A stretch of DNA of 64,000 nt from Lepturacanthus savala (lineage: Eukaryota > Chordata > Actinopteri > Scombriformes > Trichiuridae). Both the position numbers and the translations under genes were made by a program. How positions within the stretch are numbered: the stretch's first letter is position 1; each line of letters opens with the position of its first letter. The stretch lies in NCBI GenBank assembly GCA_030544235.1, contig CM060470.1, positions 19,656,356 through 19,720,355 of the forward strand, written 5' to 3'. The notes beneath the pieces are model-generated. The model saw nothing but the letters and a program-made list of their open reading frames with translations. It made no database searches and had not been told where the DNA came from. Below are positions 49,404-60,395 of this stretch, in pieces.

Positions 49404-49555
49404 GTATGTATGCACTGACTTAGAGTGAAATAGATTAAAACTAAAGAGATTGCAACAGATGAATCATTTTTGAAATAATATCATAATAATGTCGCAATTA
49501 TTTTGAAGCTCTGACTGAATTTACTGTTTTATTTTCGTCCTCAATTTTCAAAGAT

Positions 49556-49755
49556 AGTGGCTTCATTAGCAGAGGTGTTAAAGAGGAAGACATTACTCTG
49601 ACGGAGCGTTCTCTGCTGCGGAGAATCTGGACATTCTGCTGCTGCAAGAAGCCGATCCTGGACTGGGGAAGGCCAGAGCTGCTGAGAAAACTGCTCCAAG
49701 GTCAGAGATGTTGCTGCAACTCACTGAGCTGACAGTTCCAATTACCCCCAAAAGG
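49556..49755 (+). pseudogene. Exon-like block 3, left copy
   Basis: Begins after CTCAATTTTCAAAG (a weak AAG acceptor). One frame stays open for about 60 codons (GVKEEDITLTERSLLRRIWT, then a CCC cluster) to a stop near 49729. Codon use looks gene-like, but there is no recognised domain and no counterpart in the right arm. Coding status is uncertain. Confidence 0.2.
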
Positions 49756-49829
49756 TCTCTACTATGTGTGTGTTTGTTGAAGCTCACCCAGAATTAAATG
49801 TTTCTATTCTTCTATTGTTTTATTCCTTT

Positions 49830-50435
49830 TAGCTTGTTCCTCATTCCCACCTCCTTCACCGTCATCCCCACCTCCTTCAACCTCATCACTAACTGCTTCC
49901 TCCTCATCACCACCTCCTTGATACCTTTTTTTGGAGCGAGAATGTGGATGCTACAGCCAACAAGATCAACAAGTTGATCAGGTTCAGTGCTCTGATCAAA
50001 CATGGCAGGAATCCTGATGACAGGATAATTGAAGTGAAGACAGTTTTATTAGCATAACTGTTAATCACTAATCCTGGATCAGTTTCAGGGGGTTTACAAT
50101 CTGTACAATAACAGAACAACACCTGATTATATAGGAGCCGCAACCTCCTGATTCATTGACTTTGTCAACTTGTTTCTCTGGTTTCAGCAGGTCTGGGGTG
50201 CGATCCAAGTCTGTAACTGGGTCATCTGTGAACTCCTTCAGATCCAGATGTTGCACAGGTTCATTGCTCTGCTCAAACATGGCAGGAATCTTGATGAAGG
50301 AGGTTGAATGAAATCCTGTCAGTTTTATCATTAATGTAACCCATAATCACTAATCACAGGTCAGCCTCAGGGGGCTTCACAGTCTATACAGCAACACAAC
50401 ATCACCTGAGAGGAGGAGCTGAGAGGAGGAGCTGA
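49830..50435 (-). pseudogene. Tandem exon-like modules of the right copy
   Basis: Two diverged copies of a module of roughly 200-300 bp on the minus strand. Each runs from a TTGCTGTATAG or TTATTGTACAG acceptor-like site through CCCCCTGA(G/A)(G/A)CTGA(C/T)C, then ATTCCTGCCATGTTTGA(G/T)CAG, to an acidic frame. The upstream copy (50433 to about 50200) reads MFEQSNEPVQHLDLKEFTDD. The downstream copy (about 50130 to 49930) reads MFDQSTEPDQLVDL. Past a GGCTGTAG acceptor-like site (about 49945) a Gly/Glu-rich frame opens: SRSKKRYQGGGDEEEAVSDE, continuing to about 49830. The protein family is not recognised. Confidence 0.35.
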
Positions 50436-50514
50436 GACCTCCTGACCCATCATCCTGAGTTTGGTGGGGACTCGAGTAAGCCGGGTTCTTCTTTCTATTC
50501 ATGTTTTTGAAGAA

Positions 50515-51986
50515 GCTCCTGATCTACAACACCAGTATTCTGCTAGTGAAAAACATCCAACAGAAAACTGTAAGACACTGTAACCACTACACTGCAAAAA
50601 GAAAAAAGGAGATATTATCAAGTGAAAATATCTTGTTTTTGGTAAAATTAATCCATTGAGTAGAATTATGTTATCACATTGGCAGATAATTTTTCAAGAA
50701 AAATTGGAAATTTTGGAATTTTTCTTCTGTCATTGGTTAGCAGGTTACCATCAGTAGACAAAGTACTTAGATACTTTATTTAAGTAAAAGCAGAAATACA
50801 GTCAACTAAAAATTCCAGTAAAAGATATGAATTCAAAATATTACTTAAGTACAGAAGAAGTAATATCGGCATGAAATGTACTCAAAGTACTCATTATCCA
50901 GTATATTACACTACTTGTTTTGAATCACATTCCGTTAAAAGTGTAAATGTTTTAATAAAAACAGTCAAAAAGAATATTTATACAATGATAATTGTTCCAA
51001 AAGCTCACATGATAATAATTTATTTATAGACTAATACATACATTTATAATACATGTTTATCAAAAACTATGCTTTTATTTTGAATACATATATGTAAAAC
51101 ATTCAAATGTTATGATGCCGTACTTTTACTATTAATCTGTGAGTATCTCAAGTACTAAAACATTAAAATGCTTGAAAAATATTTAGTGGTTAAAAACAAG
51201 TAGTATAATATAAAACAGTAACAGCAATAATAACGTCTGCATAGGTGTACATTTTTATGCTAATACCTTTGTACTTTTATTTAAGTAAGCTGACATTTTC
51301 AATTCAAGAAGACATGTATTTCTCTTTTTTCTTGAATGAAGAATCTGAGTACTTTATCCTCTACTGCATACAAAGCAACATTTGACTTGAAAGGCCTTTA
51401 AGTAGCTATAACAAAGCCTGAAATGTAAATACTCAAGTAAATTAATTAACCTGCTGTTCATTAAAAGACTTAATAATTCACTTACCTCACAGTGATGAAT
51501 GACTTTGTTGAGATATTGAAACAATATCACATTGTGTTGCACCATTTTCTTGGTTCTTCTTCATGTCTGTCAAACGTTTGTCCTTGTTCACTTTCTTCCA
51601 TCTTTAGTTGGAGAATCATGGATGAAAAGAATCTCTGTATATCTCTGAGATGCTGTTCAGTCTGAGTGTGAAGAAGAAATGATTCTGATTATTCAAAAAC
51701 ATTCTAGACACAGTTTGAGTAACAGCATAAAAACATGTTTACATTCAAATGGCTCCTGATTGAGATCAAAATTGAAGGATTTTGATTTAAATATTTAAAG
51801 AAACAAACATCCATATACACACAATGTACTTACTGAGTAAAGTGTTGTATTTTACTTAGTCATGTTTTAGAACATACATGGTATAATTTTGTGTTTAATG
51901 TACCAAACTACACAATCCCTTTGTTAAATGTGCAATGATCCCATCAGCAGCAATGGTGAGACTGAAATGAGCTGAACCAACTTGCT
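50515..51986 (-). repeat. Right arm of the long inverted duplication
   Basis: Reverse complement of 47433-48990 with substitutions and indels throughout. It lacks the V-SINE of the left arm and carries an extra MITE (50589-50712). Exon-like block 1 occupies 51619-51486, with the donor complement ACTTAC at 51480-51485. Homology fades at GTTGTAGATCAG (about 50530). Confidence 0.9.
50589..50712 (+). mobile_element. ACACTGCAAAAA-type MITE fragment
   Basis: ACACTGCAAAAAGAAAAAAG followed by ATTATCAAGTGAAAATATCT resembles a common teleost MITE starting CACTGCAAAAA with TCAAGTCAAAATATCT. It is absent from the left arm, so it was inserted after duplication or deleted there. Confidence 0.5.
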
Positions 51987-52850
51987 GAGTTTATTGGAAA
52001 CACATAATCACAAGTCTATGTATTTAGTATTAATATGAGGTCCATCCTATTCTCATGAATGTCACATGTTCTCAGGAACACCTGGAGGGAAGTAATTACA
52101 TCTGGCACAAACATTCTTTGATGAATGTATCCATGTCTTCATTGAGGTAGATGCTCAGACTTTACAGCACACGGTCACACTTCATTTTGGTGTCATCATT
52201 CTGTAAACAAACATCTCCATGCTGGTTAATGTCAGACACACTAACCTGCTTGTGCGGAGGCCAGACAAGCCCCTGATATTTCTTGCTCTGGACTTGTAAG
52301 ACCATCCTGATCACGTTCACCTTGTTTCACTCAGGCAATGCTCAGAGAGATCTGAGCCTGTTCATGAAACAGTAGTTTTAAGGTGAATATTAACAGTTTG
52401 CAACACAGCTTTCCCAGATGGTTCAGTCAAACAAACCATCTGATGCATTAGGTTAGATCCTCTCTGAGCTTAGCAAAACATAGTCATATTCGCTGTCTGT
52501 GCAATTTGAATGAATTTAGATGTCAGAGGAACAGTTGTCAAGCACATAAACACCAAGGTAACCTGATTATCAGGACAATGACTTTAAACCAGATGTGTGA
52601 CATTGATTACACTTGATAACACTTCACATTTACACTTATTTCATTGACATCAAACAGAGCTGGACAATTATTCTGGAACTCTGGAATCATTGGGACCTGG
52701 AGAACCTTGCGTCTTCGGTACAAGAAGAAACATCTTCTACTTGATCATGGCCTCATCCTTTTCTTTTATTCCACCTTGGTCAGTAGAGCAACCCTTTCAA
52801 AATACAGATTTGCAAGATTTACAAGGGTCACACTTTTATGTCTGAAAATG

Positions 52851-52855
52851 CCCCC

Positions 52856-52886
<31 letters not shown>

Positions 52887-52896
52887 AAAAAAAAAA
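52851..52896. repeat. C26 A20 homopolymer junction
   Basis: Twenty-six C followed directly by twenty A. Either a true unstable junction or an assembly/consensus artefact. Confidence 0.9.
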
Positions 52897-53994
52897 TCAG
52901 AAGGAAAGGGGAGGCACAGTGTCTTCAGGTAAGTCCTTCTCTAGTGAAATTATAAGAAACAAAACAAATGACATTTGTTAAGATTAAGAGGCTATTATTC
53001 ATAAAAAAGTGTGATTAAACTCTAGATATTGAAATATAAAAACAACAGTGTACTGGAAATGTACTGGAAATGTATAGTATTTAATGAATACGCATTAAAA
53101 TTATCGTTAATAAAATATAATAACTGTTTTGTGACAAAGACAGCTTTTTATGTCATTAACTGATTTAATATTAACATGATAATCATCCTCCTCTGTCTTT
53201 GTCTTCTGTCTTTCTCTCCTCCTCTTACTCATTGTTTTGGCAGGTGGATGGATTATATATGTTCTCCGAGGTATTCATGAAAACCTGTATGATGTCACGA
53301 TGAAATAAATATGAACTCAATGAAATGCGATTGGCAGTTAAGTCACATAAAAGTGTGATAAGTCACATAAGAGCGTGATGGTGTTCATGAGGTATCACTC
53401 TGCAATGCATCACTTTAGAATATATGAGTACAAGCATAACACTATACCCACTATAAAATGTAGACTACACCAATGATGCCTAATATTAGTTCAAAGGTGT
53501 CATTAGTACACATTTAACAACAAATCCACAACACTTTGTGTTTGTGAACATCAGAGCAACATGATTAGCTGAAGTACATTGCAAAACAGCTACAACCGTC
53601 TCATTAGCTGGAGAGCTAATCTCTGCAGGGTGTGTAGTCAGATCTCAGGACGTTTGTTTAAGGAAGCAAGAGAGAAACCAGGCTCCTTCCTCTAAACATT
53701 AGTCCACAGGATGTTATAGTCAACAGAGAAAGTTGCTCCCTTAAGAACATTAATAATTAATGCATGTAAATTGCTTCACAAATCTCTTAGATGTTTATGA
53801 CATGGACCTGATTTGGGGTTAACCACTCCAATAAATATTCAGTTTTATCTGTGATGTTAAATAAACTCTCAGTGAGTTCAGTTATCAATCGCTGCAGGAG
53901 TCTTTTCACCTTTCTGCTCCTGTTTGACTCTGTCATCAACATCCTCTCCTCCTGCTGTCACACTGAGAAAATCACAAAACTTACAACCTTTTTT

Positions 53995-54100
53995 TTTCCT
54001 CAGGCTAATTGAAAGGTTAATTAGCAGAGTAATCTGCTCAAGGCTTGGAAAGTTAAACAGGAGCCCCCAGGGAGGCAGAAGAGGCTCCCAGACTATTACA
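53995..54100. promoter_or_regulatory. Candidate conserved noncoding block
   Basis: Follows a T-run. Contains CAGGCTAATTGAAAGGTTAA and TTAGCAGAGTAATCTGCTC with paired TAAT homeodomain cores. Low-repeat character only; conservation has not been tested. Confidence 0.25.
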
Positions 54101-55368
54101 CTGTAAAAACATCAACTTTCACATTATTTAGAGACTTATTCAGGATTAGAGATTTTATTTCTATTATTTAATTGAATCATGCATTGAGATATGGAAACTA
54201 TTAAACCACAATTACAGAGATACAGTAGATAAAATAAAACAAAGAGATTAGTTTTGTTTGGATTTTTTTTTTAGATATATGTTCCAAGTTTGGTGAAGAT
54301 CAGATGAAACGTGAACAACAGTAAGCTCAGATCGCATTTACTATGGCATGAAAATCACTGAAACATTTTGTAGGCACAAATAGGAGCCAAGGACCCTGCA
54401 GTTATTCAGTAATCACACAATAACAATGTTTTATTCATCTGATGCTATTACTGCTGCACTGCTAAAGTCAGACAAGCTCTGAAATATCAGCAGCTTCATC
54501 ATGGTTTGTTTTAATGTTGATCAGAGAGAAAAACATTGACTCCTGTTTAACAAGACACAACAGCATCCATCATGTAAATGTTCACACAGCAGAGATGTAT
54601 GCTGGGAAATATATTCACATAAATGTTAATAATAAACTACTTAAGTTAAAGAGATTAACAGATGAGGAGATGATGAGATAAGGACCTGAGTAGATGCAGA
54701 GACAATGAGATGAGATGAAGGGATAAGGAAATGATCTCTGCAGAGTTTTGATGTTTATTAGAAATAGAAATGTCCAAATGTTACAACATCCTCAGTCCTT
54801 TTTCCAGCAGCCATGTTGACAGAAGGCAGCAGGTAAACAAAATTGTTACAGTGATACTGATGAAGCTTCATTAGAACAGCAGCAGCTGACTGTGTTTGAC
54901 CTGAATGAACCTTATTAATATCTAGTTTAATGTTAATTATACTTGGTTGCAAATCCTTCATTGATAGACTGAGCTGTGGTGAGCAGACAGAGTTTTACAT
55001 GTGTCTTTGTAATAAAACCTGTAATCAATTATGAAATTAATATCAGGGGTTTAATTACAACACTTGATCTAAACAGGAAAAACCTAAAGGACACAAATAC
55101 ATGGGAAGAAAATATCATTGGTTGTTGGAGACATTAACATTAAAACCTGACGACTTGTCTAAGTTGCACATTTTAATTATATTAGTGGTTTCTTACATTA
55201 GTAGATCCCTGCTGATCAGAGTTTGATGCATAACTGCTAATGTCTGTGGGAATTATTTACATTAGTGTGATTATTACATTAAAGCTGCAGATTTGTTTAT
55301 GGTTGTTTATGTATGTGGAATGTTGCTGATCACTTGGGTCATGTAATACAAGGATTTTACAAATTCTG

Positions 55369-55410
55369 CCCTATATATATATATATACTGTATATATAAG
55401 TGTATATATA
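55369..55410. repeat. Short imperfect (TA)n
   Basis: TATATATA runs broken by CTG and AGTG. Confidence 0.85.
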
Positions 55411-55734
55411 GAAAAGATTAGTGGATCTCCTGCAGCCTGTTGCATGAGGACATGATGTCATTCATCATTATGGCTGTAATTGACATGATTGTTCTGCTTG
55501 TCTGCTTGTTCACCTGCAGCCGACATACCTGCTGCACACCTTGTCCTGCTGTATCTCTGCCCCAAAGCATCCACTGAAAGTAGAAGACACTTCTCCGTTC
55601 CCTCAGGTGAAAGTTGTCTTGCTTTTTATAACTCAAGTCTGTCCTGGAGATGGATGACAGTTTAGATTTGGCATATTCTAACCTTTAGTTCAGTTTGGTT
55701 TATTTGGGCTCCAGTATACATCTCTATCTCCCCT

Positions 55735-55990
55735 TTAGTGTCTTGTCTCATGTCTTTCGTATTTTATTTTGTCATCTCACGTCTTGTCTTGTTTCACTTC
55801 TTTTATCTCTGATTACCTCTGATGACCTGCAGCTCTAATGAGATTCACCTGTGTCTCATTACCTCTCTGTTAGTATTTAGTTCCTGTGTTTCCTTCTGTG
55901 TCATTTCCTCTTCTTCCTCTGAGAGGAGCTGACCAGTCTTGGTGACTTTTTTGCTGCCTGGACTTTTTGTTTCAGTCTGCGCTGTTGTGG
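55735..55990 (+). mobile_element. Dispersed T-rich repeat, copy 4
   Basis: TGTCTTGTCTCATGTC, CACGTCTTGTCTTGTTTCAC, CACCTGTGTCTCATTACCTC and TAGTATTTAGTTCCTGTGTT in the order seen in the copies at 24392 and 32112. It is followed by an 11-base G-run near 56030. Confidence 0.5.
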
Positions 55991-57086
55991 TTTTTGGGTT
56001 CATGCTCCTGTGGTTCTGACAGAAACAAGGGGGGGGGGGCCCTTACAAACCAGTTTTATTTGAAGCTAGTTACAAGTTGTAAACCTAAAAAAAATCCCCC
56101 CTTCACCCATCCTGCAATTCATCCCTTCACTTGATTAATAATTGATTTTCGTATCTAGTCGGTCTATGGAATATAACTTATTCTATTTGATCCTTAATTG
56201 TTAGTCATTTTTTTCCATATTTAAAGTTTGTTGTGTTGTTAGGAACTGTTTTTGTTGCATCTGTGACAATTGAAGCTTCACATCTTCACCTCAGTATGAC
56301 TCACAAAACAAAAGCTGTTGTTTCCCACATTTGTATTCAGACACTAAGTTTTTCCTTTGATCCTGGGACTTTACCTGCAGCATGAACAATGACCACCAAC
56401 TCACCCTCCTCCTCAAAGTTTGGAGAAAAGTACCTTTCACTTCAAAGCTTCACTGACACCTTTCATAGGGAATTAAGCAGCAGTTGAACCCTCGCTAAAG
56501 GTTGAACGAGTGTGACATCACACCCGCCATGTCTCAAGGACAAATGACGGCAGGAGCCACAGAGGATTCAGATACAAACGCTAATGAAGAGAAATGCAGC
56601 GATTTTAATTTCACTACATGAATTATATATAACATTAGATCCCAGAGAAAATTAATATTACATTATTTCGCCAATCAGCTGTTATAGGAAGGTGTTGGGT
56701 TCATTTTTCATAATGTGTCACAAATATGAAGCCATGTTTTTTTTTTTTTTTTGACAGGTTAATTTATTTTATGTCTTGGTTTTGTCAGGGTTCCTACCTG
56801 TTGTCTCACTGCAGTGACATAATGTCCTTAAACTGAAGGACACGACTGCTGTGTCACCACTCTCAGCTGATTAAAGTCCACACAAGTCCACGCTTTATAA
56901 AGTCCTCTTGCATTTCATCACACACATTAATCAACAAGTGTGTGTGAGCTGAACATTATGAAATGGACAGATTAATATTTTATAATTGTGTTTTATAAAT
57001 ATATAGTAAATATCACATAACCTAGTTTACGCCCATTAATAAAAATACATGTATAAACCTGAACATGCTGCAGTAATGAATTGACT
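55991..57086. other. Noncoding stretch
   Basis: G-run near 56029-56040 and T-run at about 56738-56753. No gene supported. Confidence 0.4.
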
Positions 57087-57360
57087 TTAACCCTTTGAAG
57101 CCTATGAGCCTTTAAATTTATCTTAATGGCATGATAAAAACAGATCACTGTTCACATTTTTATATTCTCTTGCCTTTCAGGCTGATAAAAGCCGAAGATC
57201 AGGTTTTTTTCTTTAACTTGTGACCTCACACATACTTGTGTTATCTCTGTGAGTTGGTGCTGTGTTTGTTTACAATGTGCTGAGCTGTTGTCACTGACAG
57301 GTTGTCACTGACTATGAATTGACTGTGAATTCTCAAAACGAATTTCCCTTTTTGTTATGA
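57087..57360 (+). mobile_element. Possible piggyBac-like nonautonomous element (left end only)
   Basis: TTAACCCTTTGAAGCCTATG at about 57087 fits a TTAA target plus CCCTTTGA...GCC end. No right end was resolved before the V-SINE at 57381. Confidence 0.35.
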
Positions 57361-57380
57361 AGTCTTCTGATTCTGGGATC

Positions 57381-57722
57381 AGTCAGTCATTCAGTCACCT
57401 TCTATACCCACTTATACCTCATTAGGGTCGCAGGGGTCTGCTGGAGCCAATCCCAGCTCATTACAGCGAGAGGCAGGGATACACCCCAGATGGTCGGCAG
57501 CCAATCGTGGGGCACAGACACCATTCACTCACACATTCACACCTACGGGCAATTTAGAGCCAATTAACCTCAGCATGTTTTGGACTGTGGGAGGAAGCTG
57601 GAGTACCTGGTGAAAACCCACACAGACACAGGGAGAACATGCAAACACCCCACAGAAAGGTCCCAGACCCAGGAGGTCCTGAACCTGTGACCTTCTTGCT
57701 GTGAGGCAACAGCGCTAACCCC
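57381..57722 (-). mobile_element. tRNA-derived V-SINE, 5'-truncated
   Basis: Core and tail as in the full-length copies. It stops inside the tRNA-like head at GCGCTAACCCC, so the outer 20 or so bases are lost. No clear target duplication. Confidence 0.92.
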
Positions 57723-57890
57723 TGGTTTATCAGTTCAGACAAATCCTGGTCAAGGAGCAGAACGCCATCACACAGCATGAGGAGGCGGAGCCAGCCTCCT
57801 GAAGCTGTGATTGGTTCTTCCAAACATTGATGAGGCTCCTGTTTGTTCCATGAATAAATTGTAAAATTAACGCCTTGTTACTGACAGAGT
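57723..57890. other. Spacer between two V-SINEs
   Basis: Contains GAGGCGGAGCC and GTGATTGGTT (inverted CCAAT) words. Too short to assign. Confidence 0.4.
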
Positions 57891-57891
57891 T

Positions 57892-58216
57892 AGTCAGTCA
57901 TTTTCTATACCTGCTTATTCCTCATTAGGGTCGCAGGGGTCTGCTGGAGCCTATCCCTGAGCGTTACAGCGAGAGGCAGGGATACACCCCAGACGGTCGC
58001 CAGCCAATCGTAGGGCACACACACCATTCACTCACACACAGTTGCCAATTAACTTCAGCATGTTTTTGGACTGTGGGAGGAAGCTGGAGTACCCGGAGAA
58101 AACCCACGCAGACACGGGGAGAACATGCAAACTCCAAGGGGGTCCAAGGAGGTCTTAAACCTGCGACCTTCTTGCTGTGAGGCAACAGCGCTAACCCCTG
58201 TGCCACCGTGTCGCCC
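57892..58216 (-). mobile_element. tRNA-derived V-SINE with internal deletions
   Basis: Head (GGGCGACACGGTGGCACAGG on the minus strand) and GACT tail are both present. Two internal gaps: ACCTACGGGCAATTTAGA is missing near 58040, and the CACACAGAAAGGTCCCAGAC segment is missing near 58135. A 5-bp GAGTT may be the remains of a target duplication. Confidence 0.93.
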
Positions 58217-58604
58217 GAGTTCAATCATATAATCCAAAAAACAGTTAACAGAATCACTTTTGACAAACTTTTCATGAATCCTCCTTCCTGATCTTTTTTA
58301 AATGGAAATACAGATTGACAGTATAACATAATAGTATTTTTCCAAAAAGCTTTGTTACAACAGATAATCAATAACAATAACAACAATAATCTAACAAACA
58401 AAAATGTATTTTTGTTCGATGTTTATTTTGCACTTGTGTCTTTTTATCTGCTTTCATTTGCATGTAATTTGTTTATATGTAAATCATTTTTTTATTAGTA
58501 TTTTCATCATTTTATTTATTAGCTCCGGAGGCTTGATGTATGTGCTCTAATGTTTCTGATTTATTTGTTTATTTTAAAGGGGCAGTGCATAAACATTTTG
58601 GTAA
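58217..58604. other. AT-rich noncoding stretch
   Basis: No gene or element is identified. Confidence 0.4.
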
Positions 58605-58862
58605 ATGGCACGAGAAGTGGCAGTTCATCCTGAAGCTGAATTTACTCACCCTCCTCCTCCCGCTCAGTTTCTCTCCTCGTTGTCCCTGCTGCTCTCTGAT
58701 TGGCTGGGACAGTTCTGCTCCCGTCAGCTGGAGGAGTTGTTGGCTCCGACACAGAGTGTCGGACACATCCCTGACCTCCCTCCCCGGACTCTCTTTATCT
58801 CCCCCGATGGACTGACAGGTCAGAGTCGGACTTCCCAGCGTCCCCCATCTGAACCTGCTTGA
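58605..58862 (+). CDS. Candidate coding exon or small ORF, unrecognised
   Basis: A GC-rich 85-codon open frame in otherwise AT-rich DNA, beginning with AUG right after an in-frame TAA. The peptide is protein-like: a proline-rich start (EFTHPPPPAQF), then an amphipathic leucine-rich stretch (LSSLSLLLSDWLGQF), then QLEELLAPTQSV and PPRTLFISPDGLTG. A donor-like ACAG/GTCAGAG follows at about 58818. There is no good polypyrimidine acceptor just upstream, so either the AUG is real or the exon starts within the frame. The opposite strand is also open for 101 codons. I do not recognise it. Confidence 0.25.
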   Translation: MAREVAVHPEAEFTHPPPPAQFLSSLSLLLSDWLGQFCSRQLEELLAPTQSVGHIPDLPPRTLFISPDGLTGQSRTSQRPPSEPA

Positions 58863-59373
58863 CCCGACTCTCACCTGAGATCATCTATTATTACTGATCA
58901 GCTTATAGGAAGCAGACCAGACCTCAGAGACACAAAACACACATTTTTACACTTTATCAGGCTTGTGGCTGAATGAAATGAATTAAAATTAATGAAATAC
59001 TTATCAAATCAAGAAATGACTTGATAAATAAACCTATAAATTCAAACATATATTATCTTATGTCTTATGTTTGTCCTCTGAAACTTTAATGTCTTAAATG
59101 TTGACAACCGACAGACATTCAAAGATTTTTATGACATCACATGTTTAGACATAATTTAAACAAAATTAGATTTCCTGGTCCAGGTAAGAAATTAAATTAG
59201 TAAACAACAATGTAAAATAAATTTTAAATATACAATATATATATATACAGTATGGACGTCAACACCTGGCAATAAATAACAGGTAATGGCAGCAACAGCA
59301 ATTTAAAATGGCAGCACAAAGGTTTGAAGTGGTATTATTGCAAAAAAGGATTCTGTGCAAACAGTTGCAGTGT

Positions 59374-59374
<1 letters not shown>
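58863..59374. other. AT-rich noncoding stretch
   Basis: A short TA run near 59237-59247. No gene supported. Confidence 0.4.

Positions 59375-59468
<94 letters not shown>
59375..59468. repeat. (GT)n microsatellite
   Basis: About 47 GT units. VCVCVC open frames are artefacts. Confidence 0.98.
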
Positions 59469-59470
<2 letters not shown>

Positions 59471-59479
59471 ATGGGGGAT

Positions 59480-60395
59480 GAGGTAAGTGTGTGGGGGTAC
59501 CAGGTTCTACAGGGGTCCTCCAGAGTTTATCAGTTTCACAGCTTCTGGGATGCTGTTCTTAATTTGCAGCCTCCGGCCTGAGGGGAGCAGGGTAAACAGT
59601 TTGTATGCAGTGAGTCGGGTCCTTCATGATGCAGCAGGTAGTGGTGTGTGATTCTGCATATTTTGGTATTGATCCGATACCAAGTAAAAACAGGCCAGTT
59701 TTGTTGATAACGATATTGATACTTTTTAATAAATAGGGTGGTTGTGTCAATGAATTGCTAAATCTCAATTACTTTTCATGACCTTAAGTGATTTTGTGCT
59801 GTTTCCTTTTTTATTATTAAACAAATTAAAACCCAGGACAGAATTAGGACAAAGTTTATAGAATATAGATTGAAAAATGTTTTATTATAAAAAAAAATGT
59901 CTGTAAAATCTTGAATAAAATGTGTATGCAAACCAGTAAACAAATTAAAACAAGTACTGTTGAAAGATGACAATACAAGTGTGAAATAATATGATAATTC
60001 TCACCAACACAGGAGCAGCCACCTCATCCTTCCTCTTTGCTGAAACCGCAGCATTGCAAACAAGAGCGGTACATAAAGTGAAGAATCAATCTCCCCAAGC
60101 TAGTATCAATCTGATACCAATGCCGACTTGGTATCAGATTGACTATTGATATTTGGATTGATCCGCCCACCACTAGCAGGAGGCCCTTCTGGAAGTGTAG
60201 ACCTCAGTGGTGCATCCTGTACTTCTCTGAACAGTCTTCTCCACTCTGCAGGGCCGGATGCTGTAAACTTCACCTTTCTAAGGAAATACAGGCATGGTGT
60301 ACTTTCTTGATCAGACAGGAAGTGTCGCTGCTCCAGGTGAGGTCCTCCATTATATGGACACCCAGGTTCCTGTAGCAGGAGACAAGGTCTCTCTG
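59480..60395 (-). mobile_element. LINE reverse transcriptase C-terminal fragment, interrupted by a MITE
   Basis: Minus strand. YRNLGVHIMEDLTWSSDTSC and LIKKVHHAC (about 60380-60290) match the usual YLGV.I.EDLTWS.NT..L.KKA segment downstream of the reverse transcriptase domain. After the interruption come KDPTHCIQTVYPAPLRPEAA (about 59620-59575) and NSGGP remnants, matching the usual DPSHPLH.LF.LLPSGRR...NSF.PKA end. Much of the region between the two motifs is missing. Frameshifted and dead. Clade not fixed (Rex1 or L1/Tx1-like are both possible). Confidence 0.7.
59639..60175. mobile_element. Nonautonomous hAT element inserted in the LINE
   Basis: Left end TAGTGGTGTGTGATTC; reverse complement of the right end TAGTGGTGGGCGGATC. 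Both lead into GATACCAA-type repeats. Flanking 8-bp duplications are GCAGCAGG (59631-59638) and GCAGGAGG (60176-60183), one mismatch. About 537 bp, no transposase. Confidence 0.8.

Larger units (their letters stand above)
51987..55368. other. Noncoding stretch
   Basis: No gene is supported. It contains a homopolymer junction (52851-52896) and a unique-looking TAATTA-containing block (53995-54100). The frame at 52644-52955 runs into the homopolymers and is not credible. Confidence 0.4.

Noticed and set aside
47433..51986. LTR retrotransposon with the arms as LTRs
   Set aside because: The arms are inverted, not direct. There is no primer-binding site, polypurine tract or pol-like frame between them.
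47433..51986. Polinton/Maverick element, because of the long inverted ends
   Set aside because: No polymerase, integrase or packaging gene between the arms, and the edges show no clear 6-bp target duplication. A nonautonomous derivative is not excluded.
52644..52955. 103-codon plus frame
   Set aside because: It depends on the exact length of the C26-A20 homopolymers.
59324..59581. 85-codon frame with a VCVCVC core
   Set aside because: (GT)n read-through.
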